A DNA stretch of 64,000 nt from Shewanella pealeana ATCC 700345 (GCF_000018285.1 NC_009901.1:743001-807000), one strand, 5' to 3'; counted from the first letter of the stretch, positions 38,370 to 47,736 are shown. Notes: generated by a model not told the origin, from the letters alone. Made by a program: numbers and translations.

Positions 38370-38650
38370 ATACCAATCAGTATAAAGATTTGGTCGCTCA
38401 GCGAGAGTTTAGCGGCACTGAGACAAGGCAACGAGTGAAGAGCATAGTTAAACTAGGTTTAAGCTCCCTCTTTGTTTATTAAGAGTCGCAGTATCAGAGC
38501 CGCTAAAACTCGCCATTCTGGAGCGTTTTTGGCTGCCTACTTCTACGTTGAACAACTTCACAAGGGAACAACCATTCTTTCAGTTATTCACCTTGAATTA
38601 GTTTGCCAAAAAACGCTCTGAGTAGATCAACTTCTTATACTGATTGGTAT
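38370..38650 (+). mobile_element. MITE-like element, copy 1
   Basis: A 281-bp non-coding element bounded by perfect 16-bp terminal inverted repeats, ATACCAATCAGTATAA. Its interior matches, in reverse complement, the element at 61524-61789; shared blocks include the parts next to both ends (AGATTTGGTCGCTCAGCGAG and TTGCCAAAAAACG). A central section of about 50 bp differs between copies. No transposase is encoded, so it would need one acting in trans. Confidence 0.85.
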
Positions 38651-38657
38651 AAGAGAT

Positions 38658-38698
38658 AAAAAATAAAGGCCGTATAAAGTGAATTATACGGCCTTATT
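38658..38698 (-). terminator. Terminator of serA
   Basis: AAGGCCGTATAA (38666-38677) and TTATACGGCCTT (38684-38695) give a perfect 12-bp stem with a six-base loop. On the minus strand the stem is followed by a T-rich tract, correctly placed for serA. Confidence 0.9.
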
Positions 38699-38735
38699 TT
38701 ATGGCTGATTATATCGGCTTTGCATCACTAAAATA

Positions 38736-39965
38736 TCAGTGAAGCAGGCGAGTTCTAATCGTGCCTTCAATCGCTTGCATCTCGACAAGCGCTTCATCAG
38801 CCTTATCAGAATCGACTTCCATTACTACGTAACCAATTTCAGCGGTGGTCTGTAGATACTGAGCAGCAATGTTGATGCCTTTTTCTGCAAATGCCGAGTT
38901 AATCTGGATAAGAATACCCGGACGGTTACGATGAATATGCAGTAAGCGCGACGTACCAGAGTGTTGAGCGAGCGACACTTCAGGGAAGTTAACCGCCGTC
39001 ATAGTTGAACCATTGTCTGAGTATTTAGCTAGCTTACCCGCAACTTCGATACCGATATTTTCCTGTGCTTCCGCCGTGCTGCCGCCAACATGTGGGGTCA
39101 GTAGCACGTTATCTAGGCCGCGGAGTGGGCTAAGGAATTCGTCATCATTCGACTTTGGCTCAACAGGGAATACGTCAATTGCCGCGCCCGCCAGATGTTC
39201 CTCTTTTAATGAGGCGGCTAGAGCGTCGATATCGACCACAGTACCGCGAGAGGCATTGATCAGAATGCTGCCTTTACGCATGCTGGCCAGTTCTTCGTGA
39301 CCTATCATCTCTTTTGTCTGTGCTGTTTCTGGTACGTGCAAACTGACTACATCGGCAATCGATAGCAGTTGCTGTAGTGAGTGTACTTGCTGGGCGTTAC
39401 CTAGCGGTAGCTTATCTTCAATATCGAAGAACACAACGCGCATACCAAGTGTTTCAGCAAGAATACCAAGCTGGGTACCAATATGGCCGTAGCCGATAAC
39501 ACCTAATGTTTTACCGCGAGCTTCAAAGCTACCTGAAGCGCTCTTTAGCCAGCCGCCGCGATGAGCCAAAGCATTACGCTGCGGGATCCCGCGCAGTAAC
39601 ATGATGATTTCGCCCAATACCAGCTCAGCTACGCTGCGCGTATTTGAGAATGGTGCGTTGAATACTGGGATCCCCAGTTTTTCAGCCGCTGCGAGACTGA
39701 CTTGGTTGGTGCCGATACAGAAACAACCAATACCAACGAGTTTGTCGGCTTGGGATAATACTTCTTCAGTCAATTGGGTACGGGAGCGGATACCAATGAA
39801 GTGTGCATCTTTTACAGCAGCGTGTAATTCATCTTCTGCTAGTGATGCTTTGTGATATTCAATGTTGGTGTAACCCGCACGTTCAAACACATCTACCGCA
39901 GATTGGTGGACGCCTTCCAACAGCAGGATCTTAATTCTATCCTTGTCCAGCGAGTGTTTCGCCAT
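38736..39965 (-). CDS. serA: D-3-phosphoglycerate dehydrogenase
   Basis: A 409-residue enzyme catalysing the first step of serine synthesis from 3-phosphoglycerate. The NAD site GVIGYGHIGTQLGILAE is near 155, followed by ASMRKGSILINASRGTVVD and the catalytic-histidine region LLTPHVGGSTAEAQ. The C-terminal 80 residues form an ACT domain (SRLLHIHRNRPGILIQINSA), where serine feedback inhibition occurs in the E. coli enzyme. Length is that of E. coli SerA. Confidence 0.96.
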   Translation of the reverse strand: MAKHSLDKDRIKILLLEGVHQSAVDVFERAGYTNIEYHKASLAEDELHAAVKDAHFIGIRSRTQLTEEVLSQADKLVGIGCFCIGTNQVSLAAAEKLGIPVFNAPFSNTRSVAELVLGEIIMLLRGIPQRNALAHRGGWLKSASGSFEARGKTLGVIGYGHIGTQLGILAETLGMRVVFFDIEDKLPLGNAQQVHSLQQLLSIADVVSLHVPETAQTKEMIGHEELASMRKGSILINASRGTVVDIDALAASLKEEHLAGAAIDVFPVEPKSNDDEFLSPLRGLDNVLLTPHVGGSTAEAQENIGIEVAGKLAKYSDNGSTMTAVNFPEVSLAQHSGTSRLLHIHRNRPGILIQINSAFAEKGINIAAQYLQTTAEIGYVVMEVDSDKADEALVEMQAIEGTIRTRLLH

Positions 39966-40221
39966 GATTTATGTACCCTTTTAGTTTATTTGTATTATGT
40001 ATACTTAATGCCACCGCAGAGACGACTAAACTCTACGTTGTAGGAGTGGTTTGGGTATAGACTGTCAATGTACTAAGGACTGCAAAGCTTCTACAACTGA
40101 AATTTACTTCGAAAGCGTAACAGAGGTAACAAAGTAGCACTTTTTTTTGAGGCTGTGGAGGGCTAGATGGCTAAAGTGTTTATTCTGAATTTAGAACAAT
40201 ATCTTATATGGGGGAGATATT

Positions 40222-40836
40222 TTGAATAAAAGAGCTGCTTGGCTAGTGATATTCTTCGCTGTCTTGATCTGGTCAGGGATAAATCCTAAAGATCAATTTA
40301 CCTGGTTTTTAGAGGTGGCACCGGCGTTAATTGCCCTGCCTATTTTAATCTACACCCGTAATAGCTTCACTCTGACCAGTTTAGCTTATGGTTTGATCTT
40401 GATTCACTGCATTATCTTGATGGTGGGCGGGCATTACACCTATGCCGAAGTACCGCTGTTCGATTGGATTAGCGATTGGACCGGAGGCGAGCGTAACAAC
40501 TACGACAAGGTCGGGCACTTTGCCCAAGGCTTTATTCCGACTATTTTGGCGCGCGAGGTGTTTATTCGCTTGAGTGTGGTTAAAGTCGGCGCTTGGTGTA
40601 ACTTCTTAGCTATCTGTTTTGCTTTAGCATTCTCTGCTTTTTACGAACTCATTGAATGGTGGGTTGCGGAGCTTACAGGCGAAGATGCAGAGGCATTTTT
40701 AGGCACCCAAGGCTATGTGTGGGACACGCAATCGGATATGGCTATGGCGTTAGTTGGGGCGATTTCGGCAGTCCTTCTCCTCAGTCGTTTGCATGATAAG
40801 GCACTGAGGGAAAAGCTTAATCTCGCCAAGCTATGA
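40222..40836 (+). CDS. YjdF-like inner-membrane protein (DUF2238)
   Basis: A 204-residue protein with about five or six membrane segments and the DUF2238 landmarks: YDKVGHFAQGFIPTILARE, and ELIEWWVAELTG followed by FLGTQGYVWDTQSDMAMALV. The start is TTG at 40222, supported by GGGGGAG ten bases upstream. Function is unknown for the family. Monocistronic. Confidence 0.82.
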   Translation: MNKRAAWLVIFFAVLIWSGINPKDQFTWFLEVAPALIALPILIYTRNSFTLTSLAYGLILIHCIILMVGGHYTYAEVPLFDWISDWTGGERNNYDKVGHFAQGFIPTILAREVFIRLSVVKVGAWCNFLAICFALAFSAFYELIEWWVAELTGEDAEAFLGTQGYVWDTQSDMAMALVGAISAVLLLSRLHDKALREKLNLAKL

Positions 40837-41083
40837 TAAGCTTGCTGACCATAGGAATAACGACCTTAGTCTAGGTCGATATGCGCCATTTTTCAGAGTA
40901 AACGAGACACAACAAGTATCTCCTAGCACGAACAAAAGTACGAAAAATAATAAACAGTAATTTATGCCGGATGGTATAGCTACTTAGACCACAAGCTCTG
41001 ATGTTTTCTCAGATTCATCTCTGAATTAACCTCTGAGCTTGTTCTACTTAGTGTATAGGCAAAACTTTTCAGGGAGAAAAGTG

Positions 41084-41758
41084 ATGAGTAAAATTGATGA
41101 GGTTATCTTTCTTCATCAGGTGGCATCTCCTTGCCACTTAGCTATTCTTGCGGAGTCAATTGGACTGAAAACGCAGGTTATCTCTAACGTAGAACAGCTT
41201 GACCCCAATAGTCACAGTAACTGCTTTTATCTTGTCTCTCAGCAAGGTGCAGCACTGGATATTAATGGTATTCCGCTGGTGGCGAGTCAATTAGTTAAGC
41301 ATGTTCCTGTGGCGCTTTATCAAGTCGAACGTGAAGGTCTATCTGCAGAAGCCGCGCTGCTTCAGGGGATCCGTGGTCTACTGTTTAATAACGAGCGTAT
41401 GGATCTGCTACTAACGGGATTACGTAAGATGCTTAGCGATGAGCTATGGTTCGACAGACCATTAATGAGCAAAGTATTGCGCCAACTTGTCAATAAGATG
41501 GGCATTTCTGAATCTTTAACAAGTGAGGCCTCCGAATCACTCGAGGGACTAACCAATCGTGAGAAAACCATCATTCAATTGGTGTCCAGTGGCGCACGTA
41601 ACAAAGAGATAGCCGATAAGCTGTGTATTAGTGAGCATACGGTAAAGGCGCATATTTCCTCTATATTCAGAAAAACCCAAGCCAGAAACCGTGTAGAACT
41701 ATTGCGCTGGGCACAGTCATTTGAAAGCCAACTTAATTTATATGAATTAAGTCACTAA
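41084..41758 (+). CDS. LuxR/FixJ-type transcriptional regulator with atypical N-terminal domain
   Basis: A 224-residue protein from the ATG at 41084 (AGGGAG upstream). Residues about 150-215 are a LuxR HTH: LTNREKTIIQLVSSGARNKE, then IADKLCISEHTVKAHISSIF. The N-terminal 120 residues have the size of a receiver but show no obvious acidic pocket or phosphoacceptor Asp. In this they recall CsgD/VpsT-type regulators, which act on biofilm genes without phosphorylation. The resemblance is of layout only. No adjacent kinase. A 676-bp untranslated region follows. Confidence 0.83.
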   Translation: MSKIDEVIFLHQVASPCHLAILAESIGLKTQVISNVEQLDPNSHSNCFYLVSQQGAALDINGIPLVASQLVKHVPVALYQVEREGLSAEAALLQGIRGLLFNNERMDLLLTGLRKMLSDELWFDRPLMSKVLRQLVNKMGISESLTSEASESLEGLTNREKTIIQLVSSGARNKEIADKLCISEHTVKAHISSIFRKTQARNRVELLRWAQSFESQLNLYELSH

Positions 41759-42434
41759 CCAGCATATATAGCCATTTATTCACCACTTTAAAGCAATGTT
41801 GGCCATAGCTTTTTTGTATAGCTAATAGGCATAGCTTTTACGATAGCTCTGAATATAGCTTTGAAGTGTGTGAGTCAGCTAATCATGCCTACTTGGAGTT
41901 TTAGCTGCAGTAAATCGTATTTGAATATGCAGATTTGAGTGTTCTATCTTGCCCAATCGCTAGTTATCTTCCCTTATCATTACGCCAATTTTTTACAGAA
42001 CTCAGCATTTTTAATCTCGGTTTAATTATTAACCGTTTAAATGTAGCGTGATTTATAGCTGTTTTAGCTATAAATGAGTCTTTGGTGATGAATTACTCAA
42101 ATAGCATTCATTATTAAAGTTATAAACTTTCAGTTTTGTAATCATTCGATCTGATTTTGGCCATCGAGAGCATCTACCTCACCATTTTAAAGCGGTACTA
42201 ATTTTGCCTCTTATGTTGCGCAGGGTGCGCAAAGGTGGCGCTCTTGTTGGCTTGGTGTTTTAATCATGTTTTGCTTATATTGATATATTATTGCTCCCAC
42301 CTGATCTCACCACCTATGACGACTCAAGGCGATAAAAACTTTGTTTATCTTCGCCAAAAACAGCCAAATCCCTTGCGACAAAATTGCGTCTGTATACACT
42401 GCGCTCATATCAAGACTTTAACGGTAATAAATGT
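41759..42434. other. Long structured intergenic region upstream of nupC
   Basis: No supported gene lies in these 676 bp. The hexamer ATAGCT occurs five times at roughly 12-20 bp spacing between about 41807 and 41868. A perfect hairpin, ATTTATAGCT-GTTTT-AGCTATAAAT, sits at 42051-42075. TTGCGCA-GGG-TGCGCAA at 42216-42232 is a perfect inverted repeat about 200 bp before nupC and is a candidate operator. A small regulatory RNA cannot be excluded. Confidence 0.5.
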
Positions 42435-43661
42435 ATGGAAGTTTTCATCAGTTTGTTCGGCATGCTTTGTCTTATGGGCTTAGCGGTTGCACTATCAGAA
42501 AATAGAAAAGCAATTAATCCTAGAACCGTACTCGGTGCGTTAGCATTTCAAGTCGCCTTTGGTGCATTTGTTATGTATGTGCCTATGGGGCAGGCGGTGC
42601 TTGATGGCGCATCAAATGGCGTGATGCACGTTATTGGTTACGCTAACGAAGGCTTAGCTTTCTTGTTTGGTGACCTCGCGAAGTTTGGTGTTGGCTTTAT
42701 CTTTGTGATTAACGTGCTATTTGTGGTGGTCTTCATCAGCGCATTAATCGCCGTACTTTATTACCTTGGCATCATGCAGTTGGTTATTGGCCTGATTGGT
42801 GGCGGCTTATCTAAGCTACTGGGTTCAAGCCGTGCAGAATCGCTATCTGCGACAGCCAATATCTTTGTTGGCCCAATTGAAGCCCCTTCAATGGTACGTC
42901 CCTTTGTTAAGCACATGACTCGCTCTGAGCTATTCGCAGTAATGACTGGTGGTTTGGCATCAGTTGCGGGTGGCACCATGATTGGTTACATCCAGATGGG
43001 GGTTGACGTTAAATACGTGCTAACCGCCGCCTTTATGACGGCGCCTGCGGGCCTGCTATTTGCTAAGTTGATGTGGCCAGAAACTGAAACGCCACAAAAC
43101 GACATCAAGAAAGTGATGGACGATGTGGCAGACAAACCAGCAAACGTACTCGACGCAGCAGCCAGCGGCGCAGCTATGGGAATGCAGCAAGTATTGTCAG
43201 TGTCTGCGTTGCTATTAGCATTCGTGGCTCTTATCGCCATGGTTAACGGTATGCTTGGCGGCATCGGCGGCTGGTTTGGTATTGAAGACCTGACGATGCA
43301 GGCTATCTTAGGTTATATCTTGGCACCACTTGCTTGGGTGATGGGTGTACCTTGGAGCGAAGCGACTCAGGCTGCTTCATTTATCGGCCAGAAGATGGTG
43401 ATCAATGAATTTGTAGCCTATATAGACTTCTTAAAAGTATCCGACCAGCTATCAGAAAAGACCCAAATTATCATCAGTTTTGCCCTGTGTGGCTTCGCTA
43501 ACATCGGCTCATTAGCCATGGTGATTGGTGGTTTAGCGGCGCTTTGCCCTGAACGTCGTCACGACTTAAGTGCACTAGGTATGAAGGCGTTAATAGCTGC
43601 TGCTCTAGCTAACTTAATGAGCGGTACCATTGCAGGCTTACTTTATAGCTTAGCGGGTTAA
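42435..43661 (+). CDS. nupC: NupC-family concentrative nucleoside transporter
   Basis: A 408-residue inner-membrane symporter with the CNT signatures VGPIEAPSMVRPFVKHMTRS and EFVAYIDFLK (the region contacting the nucleoside) and ALCGFANIGSLAMVIGGL. It imports nucleosides with Na+ or H+. The ATG at 42435 gives the usual NupC length; an upstream ATG in frame at 42384 would add a polar, unlikely leader. It lies 93 bp before deoD in the same direction, coupling uptake to phosphorolysis. Confidence 0.93.
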   Translation: MEVFISLFGMLCLMGLAVALSENRKAINPRTVLGALAFQVAFGAFVMYVPMGQAVLDGASNGVMHVIGYANEGLAFLFGDLAKFGVGFIFVINVLFVVVFISALIAVLYYLGIMQLVIGLIGGGLSKLLGSSRAESLSATANIFVGPIEAPSMVRPFVKHMTRSELFAVMTGGLASVAGGTMIGYIQMGVDVKYVLTAAFMTAPAGLLFAKLMWPETETPQNDIKKVMDDVADKPANVLDAAASGAAMGMQQVLSVSALLLAFVALIAMVNGMLGGIGGWFGIEDLTMQAILGYILAPLAWVMGVPWSEATQAASFIGQKMVINEFVAYIDFLKVSDQLSEKTQIIISFALCGFANIGSLAMVIGGLAALCPERRHDLSALGMKALIAAALANLMSGTIAGLLYSLAG

Positions 43662-43754
43662 TTTTCCCATAAGCTTAGTTTGAAATCGTAGTATTTTTTA
43701 TAAGAGTACTTGTTTACTAGCGCAAACAAGTACTCAACTTTTTAAGGAAGTATC

Positions 43755-44465
43755 ATGACTCCACATATCAATGCCGAAAACGGCGCGTTTGCTAAAACTG
43801 TCCTAATGCCTGGCGATCCGCTACGAGCGAAATATATTGCCGACAACTTTTTAGAAAACGCTGTGCTTGTGACTGACGTGCGCAACATGTTGGGTTACAC
43901 CGGCGAATACAAGGGCAAGAAGATCTCTGTTATGGGATCTGGCATGGGTATTCCATCTATCTCTATTTACGCCAAAGAGCTAATCACTGAGTACGGTGTT
44001 GAAAACATTATCCGTATCGGCTCATGTGGCGCGGTAAGCGACAAGATTAAGTTGATGGATGTTGTAATGGCGATGGGCGCGAGCACAGATTCTGCCGTTA
44101 ACAGAACTCGCTTTGCCAACACTGACTTTGCCATGATTGCTGACTTTAACTTACTTAAGCGTGCTGCAGACTCTGCTGAGAAGTTAGGTGCTAGCTACCA
44201 CGTAGGTAACTTGTACTCTTCAGACTTGTTCTACTGTGCTGACGAGAGCCGTTACGACTTGATGGAGAAGTACGGAATTTTAGGCGTCGAGATGGAAGCG
44301 GCTGGCCTTTATGGCGTAGCAACTGAGTTTGGTGCTAACGCATTGGCTATGATGACGGTAACCGATCACCTACGCCAAGGTTTACACCTAACGGCTGAAG
44401 AGCGTCAGCAAACGCTTAATGACATGATTAAGCTCACGTTAGATGCCGTTGAAGACCTTCTTTAA
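43755..44465 (+). CDS. deoD: Purine nucleoside phosphorylase, DeoD type
   Basis: A 236-residue enzyme cleaving purine (deoxy)nucleosides with phosphate to base and (deoxy)ribose-1-phosphate. The N-terminus [20 protein letters not shown], and [32 protein letters not shown] and VTDHL, are all characteristic of the hexameric DeoD family. AAGGAAG precedes the ATG. Works with NupC encoded just upstream. Confidence 0.96.
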   Translation: MTPHINAENGAFAKTVLMPGDPLRAKYIADNFLENAVLVTDVRNMLGYTGEYKGKKISVMGSGMGIPSISIYAKELITEYGVENIIRIGSCGAVSDKIKLMDVVMAMGASTDSAVNRTRFANTDFAMIADFNLLKRAADSAEKLGASYHVGNLYSSDLFYCADESRYDLMEKYGILGVEMEAAGLYGVATEFGANALAMMTVTDHLRQGLHLTAEERQQTLNDMIKLTLDAVEDLL

Positions 44466-44540
44466 TAAAGGGTTAAGCTTGATAAGATAGGCTGCGCGAC
44501 TATTTAGCAAGAAATTCGAACAGCTTATCTCTTTACCCTC

Positions 44541-44619
44541 TGGCCCGCGATTATGCACACTAAGTTGGACGCCTCTTTAGCGTAATCGACAAAAAAAATT
44601 TAAGTATTCTCGCGGGCCA
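44541..44619. repeat. GC-rich inverted repeat with a 59-bp spacer
   Basis: TGGCCCGCGA (44541-44550) and TCGCGGGCCA (44610-44619) are perfect 10-bp complements in an otherwise AT-rich 370-bp gap between deoD and the thioesterase gene. The spacer holds an A8 run. It could be a protected RNA stem or an element end; nothing else is recognisable in this gap. Confidence 0.55.
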
Positions 44620-44835
44620 ACTCTGCTTTACCTTTCCTCAAGCGCTAGCTCCATAGCGTATGAATATCTATTGATATAAAAGTAATCACTAATGTAGGAC
44701 CAGTTGAGCCATGCTCAGCCCATACCTGTTTCAAGATCTTGTCTGACAAAGTAGACTGTGGCCAATATCAAGGATCTGTAGCTGTAATCAGTAACAGTCA
44801 TTCACAGTCAACAATAATATTAGTGGAAGTTAAAT

Positions 44836-45273
44836 ATGTCGATTTGGTTTAAGCCAGTAACTCTTGAAGTGTGTGCGAAAATGGATGCGGGTATGCATGG
44901 TAAAGGCACCTTGATGCAGACGCTTGGGATAACTATTACCGAGATTGGTGATGATTATATGAAGGCGACCATGCCGGCGACCCCTGCAGTACATAATCCC
45001 CTAGGCATAGTTCACGGCGGCGCCAATGTTGCACTGGCAGAAACCGTAGCAAGTTACGCGGCGAATTTCGCGGTCGATTTTGAAAACTATTACTGTGTTG
45101 GCCAAGAGATCAACGCCAATCACTTGAAAGCCTCACGTAATGGCACTCTTACCGCCACAGCTAAAGCGGTACACCTGGGCAAGCGTAGTTCAGTTTGGGA
45201 GGTGCTTATTCATAACAGCGCTGGCGAGCTGTGTTGTATTTCTCGCATGACGGCAGCCATAGTCAAGCGTTAG
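44836..45273 (+). CDS. Hotdog-fold acyl-CoA thioesterase, PaaI/YdiI-like
   Basis: A 145-residue protein with the hotdog pattern: NPLGIVHGGANVALAETVAS holds the conserved HGG and the catalytic glutamate of the ETVAS helix, followed by GQEINANHLKASRNGTLTA. It should hydrolyse aryl- or acyl-CoA thioesters in the cytosol; the substrate is unknown. The start ATG follows GTGGAAG. Monocistronic with its own terminator. Confidence 0.87.
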   Translation: MSIWFKPVTLEVCAKMDAGMHGKGTLMQTLGITITEIGDDYMKATMPATPAVHNPLGIVHGGANVALAETVASYAANFAVDFENYYCVGQEINANHLKASRNGTLTATAKAVHLGKRSSVWEVLIHNSAGELCCISRMTAAIVKR

Positions 45274-45290
45274 AGCTAAGCGTTAGAGTT

Positions 45291-45324
45291 AAACAGTTAA
45301 ACATTAGTGTTTAACTGTTTTGAT
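45291..45324 (+). terminator. Terminator after the thioesterase gene
   Basis: AAACAGTTAAACA (45291-45303) and TGTTTAACTGTTT (45308-45320) make a perfect 13-bp stem with a TTAG loop. The T-tract is short, so it is a fair rather than strong terminator. Confidence 0.7.
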
Positions 45325-45553
45325 AGTGTGCACCAAGCGGTTGTGGCTGCTGTATTTGATTTATCCTTCCCCTGACGGCTACAGTGGTTAAGCGTTAATA
45401 CTGTGGTCAATTTCAGGGATTAAGAGCGCTCAAGTCGGAGCAACTTTATTTAGCTAAGGCCTGTTTTATTGGCTAACTTTTGCTCATACTTACCCCATAA
45501 CTTTTATCAGTCTAGGCGTTGCTTAGGCCGAGTATCGATAATTAGGAGTGCGG

Positions 45554-45808
45554 ATGGATAACGCAACAATATGGGAGTGGGTCGGATACCTAGCGTCAGT
45601 CGTCGTCGCAATATCCTTGATGATGTCTAACATCAAAAAATTACGTTGGTGGAACCTAGTTGGCGCCGCATTATTCGTGGCTTACGGACTGGCAATCGAC
45701 GCGATCCCAGTGGCTCTGGTTAACTTTTTTATCGTACTGATTGATGCCTATTATTTGGTTAAGCTTTATAAGGCTGAAGCAAAAATGAGCGAAAAGACAG
45801 AATTGTAA
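45554..45808 (+). CDS. Small inner-membrane protein of unknown function
   Basis: An 84-residue protein from ATG 45554, chosen because AGGAG lies five bases before it; a GTG at 45548 overlaps that site. Three hydrophobic segments are visible (WVGYLASVVVAISLMMSNI, WNLVGAALFVAYGLAI, VALVNFFIVLIDAYYLVKL), with a charged C-terminal tail. The pattern recalls YgjV-type bacterial inner-membrane proteins, but I would not assign it. A terminator follows. Confidence 0.72.
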   Translation: MDNATIWEWVGYLASVVVAISLMMSNIKKLRWWNLVGAALFVAYGLAIDAIPVALVNFFIVLIDAYYLVKLYKAEAKMSEKTEL

Positions 45809-45819
45809 AGCTTGTTGCT

Positions 45820-45849
45820 AAGGAGGAATCTTCGATTACCTCCTTTTTG
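45820..45849 (+). terminator. Terminator after the small membrane protein gene
   Basis: AAGGAGGAATC and GATTACCTCCTT pair around a TTC loop with a single bulge, followed by TTT (45820-45849). Confidence 0.78.
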
Positions 45850-45982
45850 GCCGTTCTACATAGCGTTAAATAGCTCACTTTTAAAAAAAACAGTATATTC
45901 CATTACTATTCGTATACTTAGTTAGTGCGTATAACTTACAAGGTGATTACCTGGTAGCGATTAAGTCTGAACATTTTATTTA

Positions 45983-45996
45983 TTGATACGCATCAA
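45983..45996. promoter_or_regulatory. Perfect FNR/EtrA-type palindrome upstream of katB
   Basis: TTGAT-ACGC-ATCAA matches the FNR consensus at every defined position, and the palindrome extends to eight bases per arm (TTATTGAT and ATCAATAA). It lies about 220 bp before the small leader ORF and 283 bp before katB, in a 400-bp gap with no other gene. Confidence 0.72.
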
Positions 45997-46208
45997 TAAT
46001 ACCAAATTAAATCAACATTACTCTCCAAGCCTCTAATTGAATTGAAGTTTATTTCTCTAGATTCGCTCGCAATCTTTTAATCTGTAATTGCGTTTAGAGT
46101 TATCGCCTTTAATCGTTTTATTGTTTTCGCTTCAGGGTCTATTCTTATCTCATCGACAAGCGGTTAGTTACCGCGTTGCCATAGCGTATCGCAGATAGAG
46201 GATAAACC

Positions 46209-46262
46209 ATGGCTACCCTATTTGATTTAATCGAAACTTGGCTAGAATCACGCCAAGATTGA
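46209..46262 (+). CDS. 17-residue leader ORF directly upstream of katB
   Basis: ATG at 46209 preceded by AGAGGA encodes MATLFDLIETWLESRQD and stops with TGA at 46260-46262. The stop overlaps the AGGAG ribosome site of katB, whose ATG is at 46273. This spacing is typical of a translated leader coupled to the downstream gene. The peptide is amphipathic and acidic with no recognisable family. Whether it is translated is unproved. Confidence 0.5.
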   Translation: MATLFDLIETWLESRQD

Positions 46263-46272
46263 GGAGTAATGT

Positions 46273-47736
46273 ATGAGTCAGCAAAACCGAGTTCTTACCG
46301 CACAAAATGGCGCACCAATTAGCGATGACCAAAACTCACTGTCAGCAGGTGAGCGTGGACCTCTTTTACTTCAAGATTGGCACCTTATCGAGAAGTTAGC
46401 TCACTTTAACCGTGAGCGTATTCCAGAGCGTATCGTACATGCTAAAGGTACAGGTGTTTACGGTAAGTTTACCCTGACTCGTGACATGAGTGACTACACC
46501 ATTGCCGATCACTTTAACGGTGTAGGTAAAGAGACTGAAACCTTTGTGCGTTTCTCTACCGTGGGTGGTGAGATGGGCTCGGCCGATGCCGAACGTGACC
46601 CACGCGGTTTCGGTCTACGTTTTTATACCGAGCGTGGTAATCACGATATCGTAGGTAACAACACGCCGACTTTCTTCCTGCGTGATGGCATCAAGTTCCC
46701 AGACTTTATTCATACTCAGAAGCGTAATCCACAGACCAATCTTAAAGATCCTCATGCGATGTGGGACTTCTGGGCACTCAACCCAGAGGCTATGCATCAG
46801 GTGACGGTATTGATGTCAGATCGCGGTATTCCGGCAAACTATCGTCAGATGCATGGTTTTGGTTCGCATACTTTCTCATTCTGGAATGCAAAAGGTGAGC
46901 GTTTCTGGGTTAAGTTCCACTTTAAGACAAAGCAGGGCATAGCTAACTTAACGGCTGAACAGGCTGATATCCTTAAAGGTATCGATCCTGATTCATCACA
47001 GCGTGACATGGTTGCGGCTATTAATGATGGCAACTTCCCTAAGTGGGCTGTCAAAGTGCAGATCATGCCTGAAGCTGAAGCAAACACTTATAAGATCAAC
47101 CCGTTTGATTTAACTAAAGTGTGGCCACATGCCGATTACCCACTGATTGAAATTGGCGAGCTTGAGCTAAACCGTATGCCGCAAAACTACTTTGCAGAAG
47201 TTGAGCAAGTAGCGTTAGCGCCAAGTAACTTAGTACCAGGTGTTGGCGCGTCGCCAGACAAGATGCTACAAGCACGCTTGTTTGCCTACGCCGATGCTCA
47301 GCGTTACCGTATTGGTGCTAACTACAATCAGCTACCGGTTAACTGCCCACATGCAACAACGGCTAACCATCATCAGCGTGGCGGCGCAATGGCGGGAACA
47401 CAATGCCCATTCTCAGGCAGCCAAACAGGCGCTGATGCGAGCAGCAACTATGGTCCAAACAGCAATAATGGCCTGCAAGACCAAGCACAGTTTGCCGAGC
47501 CACCACTGCGTTTAGATGGTGAAGCAGATCGCTACAGCCGTTATGACCAAGATGACTTTAGCCAAGCGGGAGACTTATATCGCCTATTACCAGAAGATGA
47601 GAAGGCAAGATTGATTGCTAATATCGTCGGTAGCCTGAGTGTGGTGAGTGAAGCGACACAAGCTAAGATGGTTGAGCACTTCACCGCTGCCGATAGCGAT
47701 TACGGTCAGCGAGTAAAACAAGCGTTAAAAGGCTAA
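46273..47736 (+). CDS. katB: Monofunctional heme catalase
   Basis: A 487-residue cytosolic or periplasm-loosened catalase breaking hydrogen peroxide to water and oxygen. The catalytic His56 lies in RIPERIVHAKG. The distal Asn is in GNNTPTFFLRD near 129-130, and RFSTVGGEMGSADAERDPRG is the family signature. Tyr339 in RLFAYADAQRYRIG is the heme ligand. No signal peptide is seen. The gene follows a 17-codon leader ORF and a distant FNR-type palindrome. The symbol follows Shewanella usage and could differ. Confidence 0.93.
   Translation: MSQQNRVLTAQNGAPISDDQNSLSAGERGPLLLQDWHLIEKLAHFNRERIPERIVHAKGTGVYGKFTLTRDMSDYTIADHFNGVGKETETFVRFSTVGGEMGSADAERDPRGFGLRFYTERGNHDIVGNNTPTFFLRDGIKFPDFIHTQKRNPQTNLKDPHAMWDFWALNPEAMHQVTVLMSDRGIPANYRQMHGFGSHTFSFWNAKGERFWVKFHFKTKQGIANLTAEQADILKGIDPDSSQRDMVAAINDGNFPKWAVKVQIMPEAEANTYKINPFDLTKVWPHADYPLIEIGELELNRMPQNYFAEVEQVALAPSNLVPGVGASPDKMLQARLFAYADAQRYRIGANYNQLPVNCPHATTANHHQRGGAMAGTQCPFSGSQTGADASSNYGPNSNNGLQDQAQFAEPPLRLDGEADRYSRYDQDDFSQAGDLYRLLPEDEKARLIANIVGSLSVVSEATQAKMVEHFTAADSDYGQRVKQALKG

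Noticed and set aside
42235..42483. 82-codon ORF before nupC
   Set aside because: It overlaps the nupC start in another frame, begins just after an operator-like palindrome and has no ribosome site.
46000..46208. OxyR site before katB
   Set aside because: I looked for ATAG-N7-CTAT type half-sites and found none with acceptable spacing.
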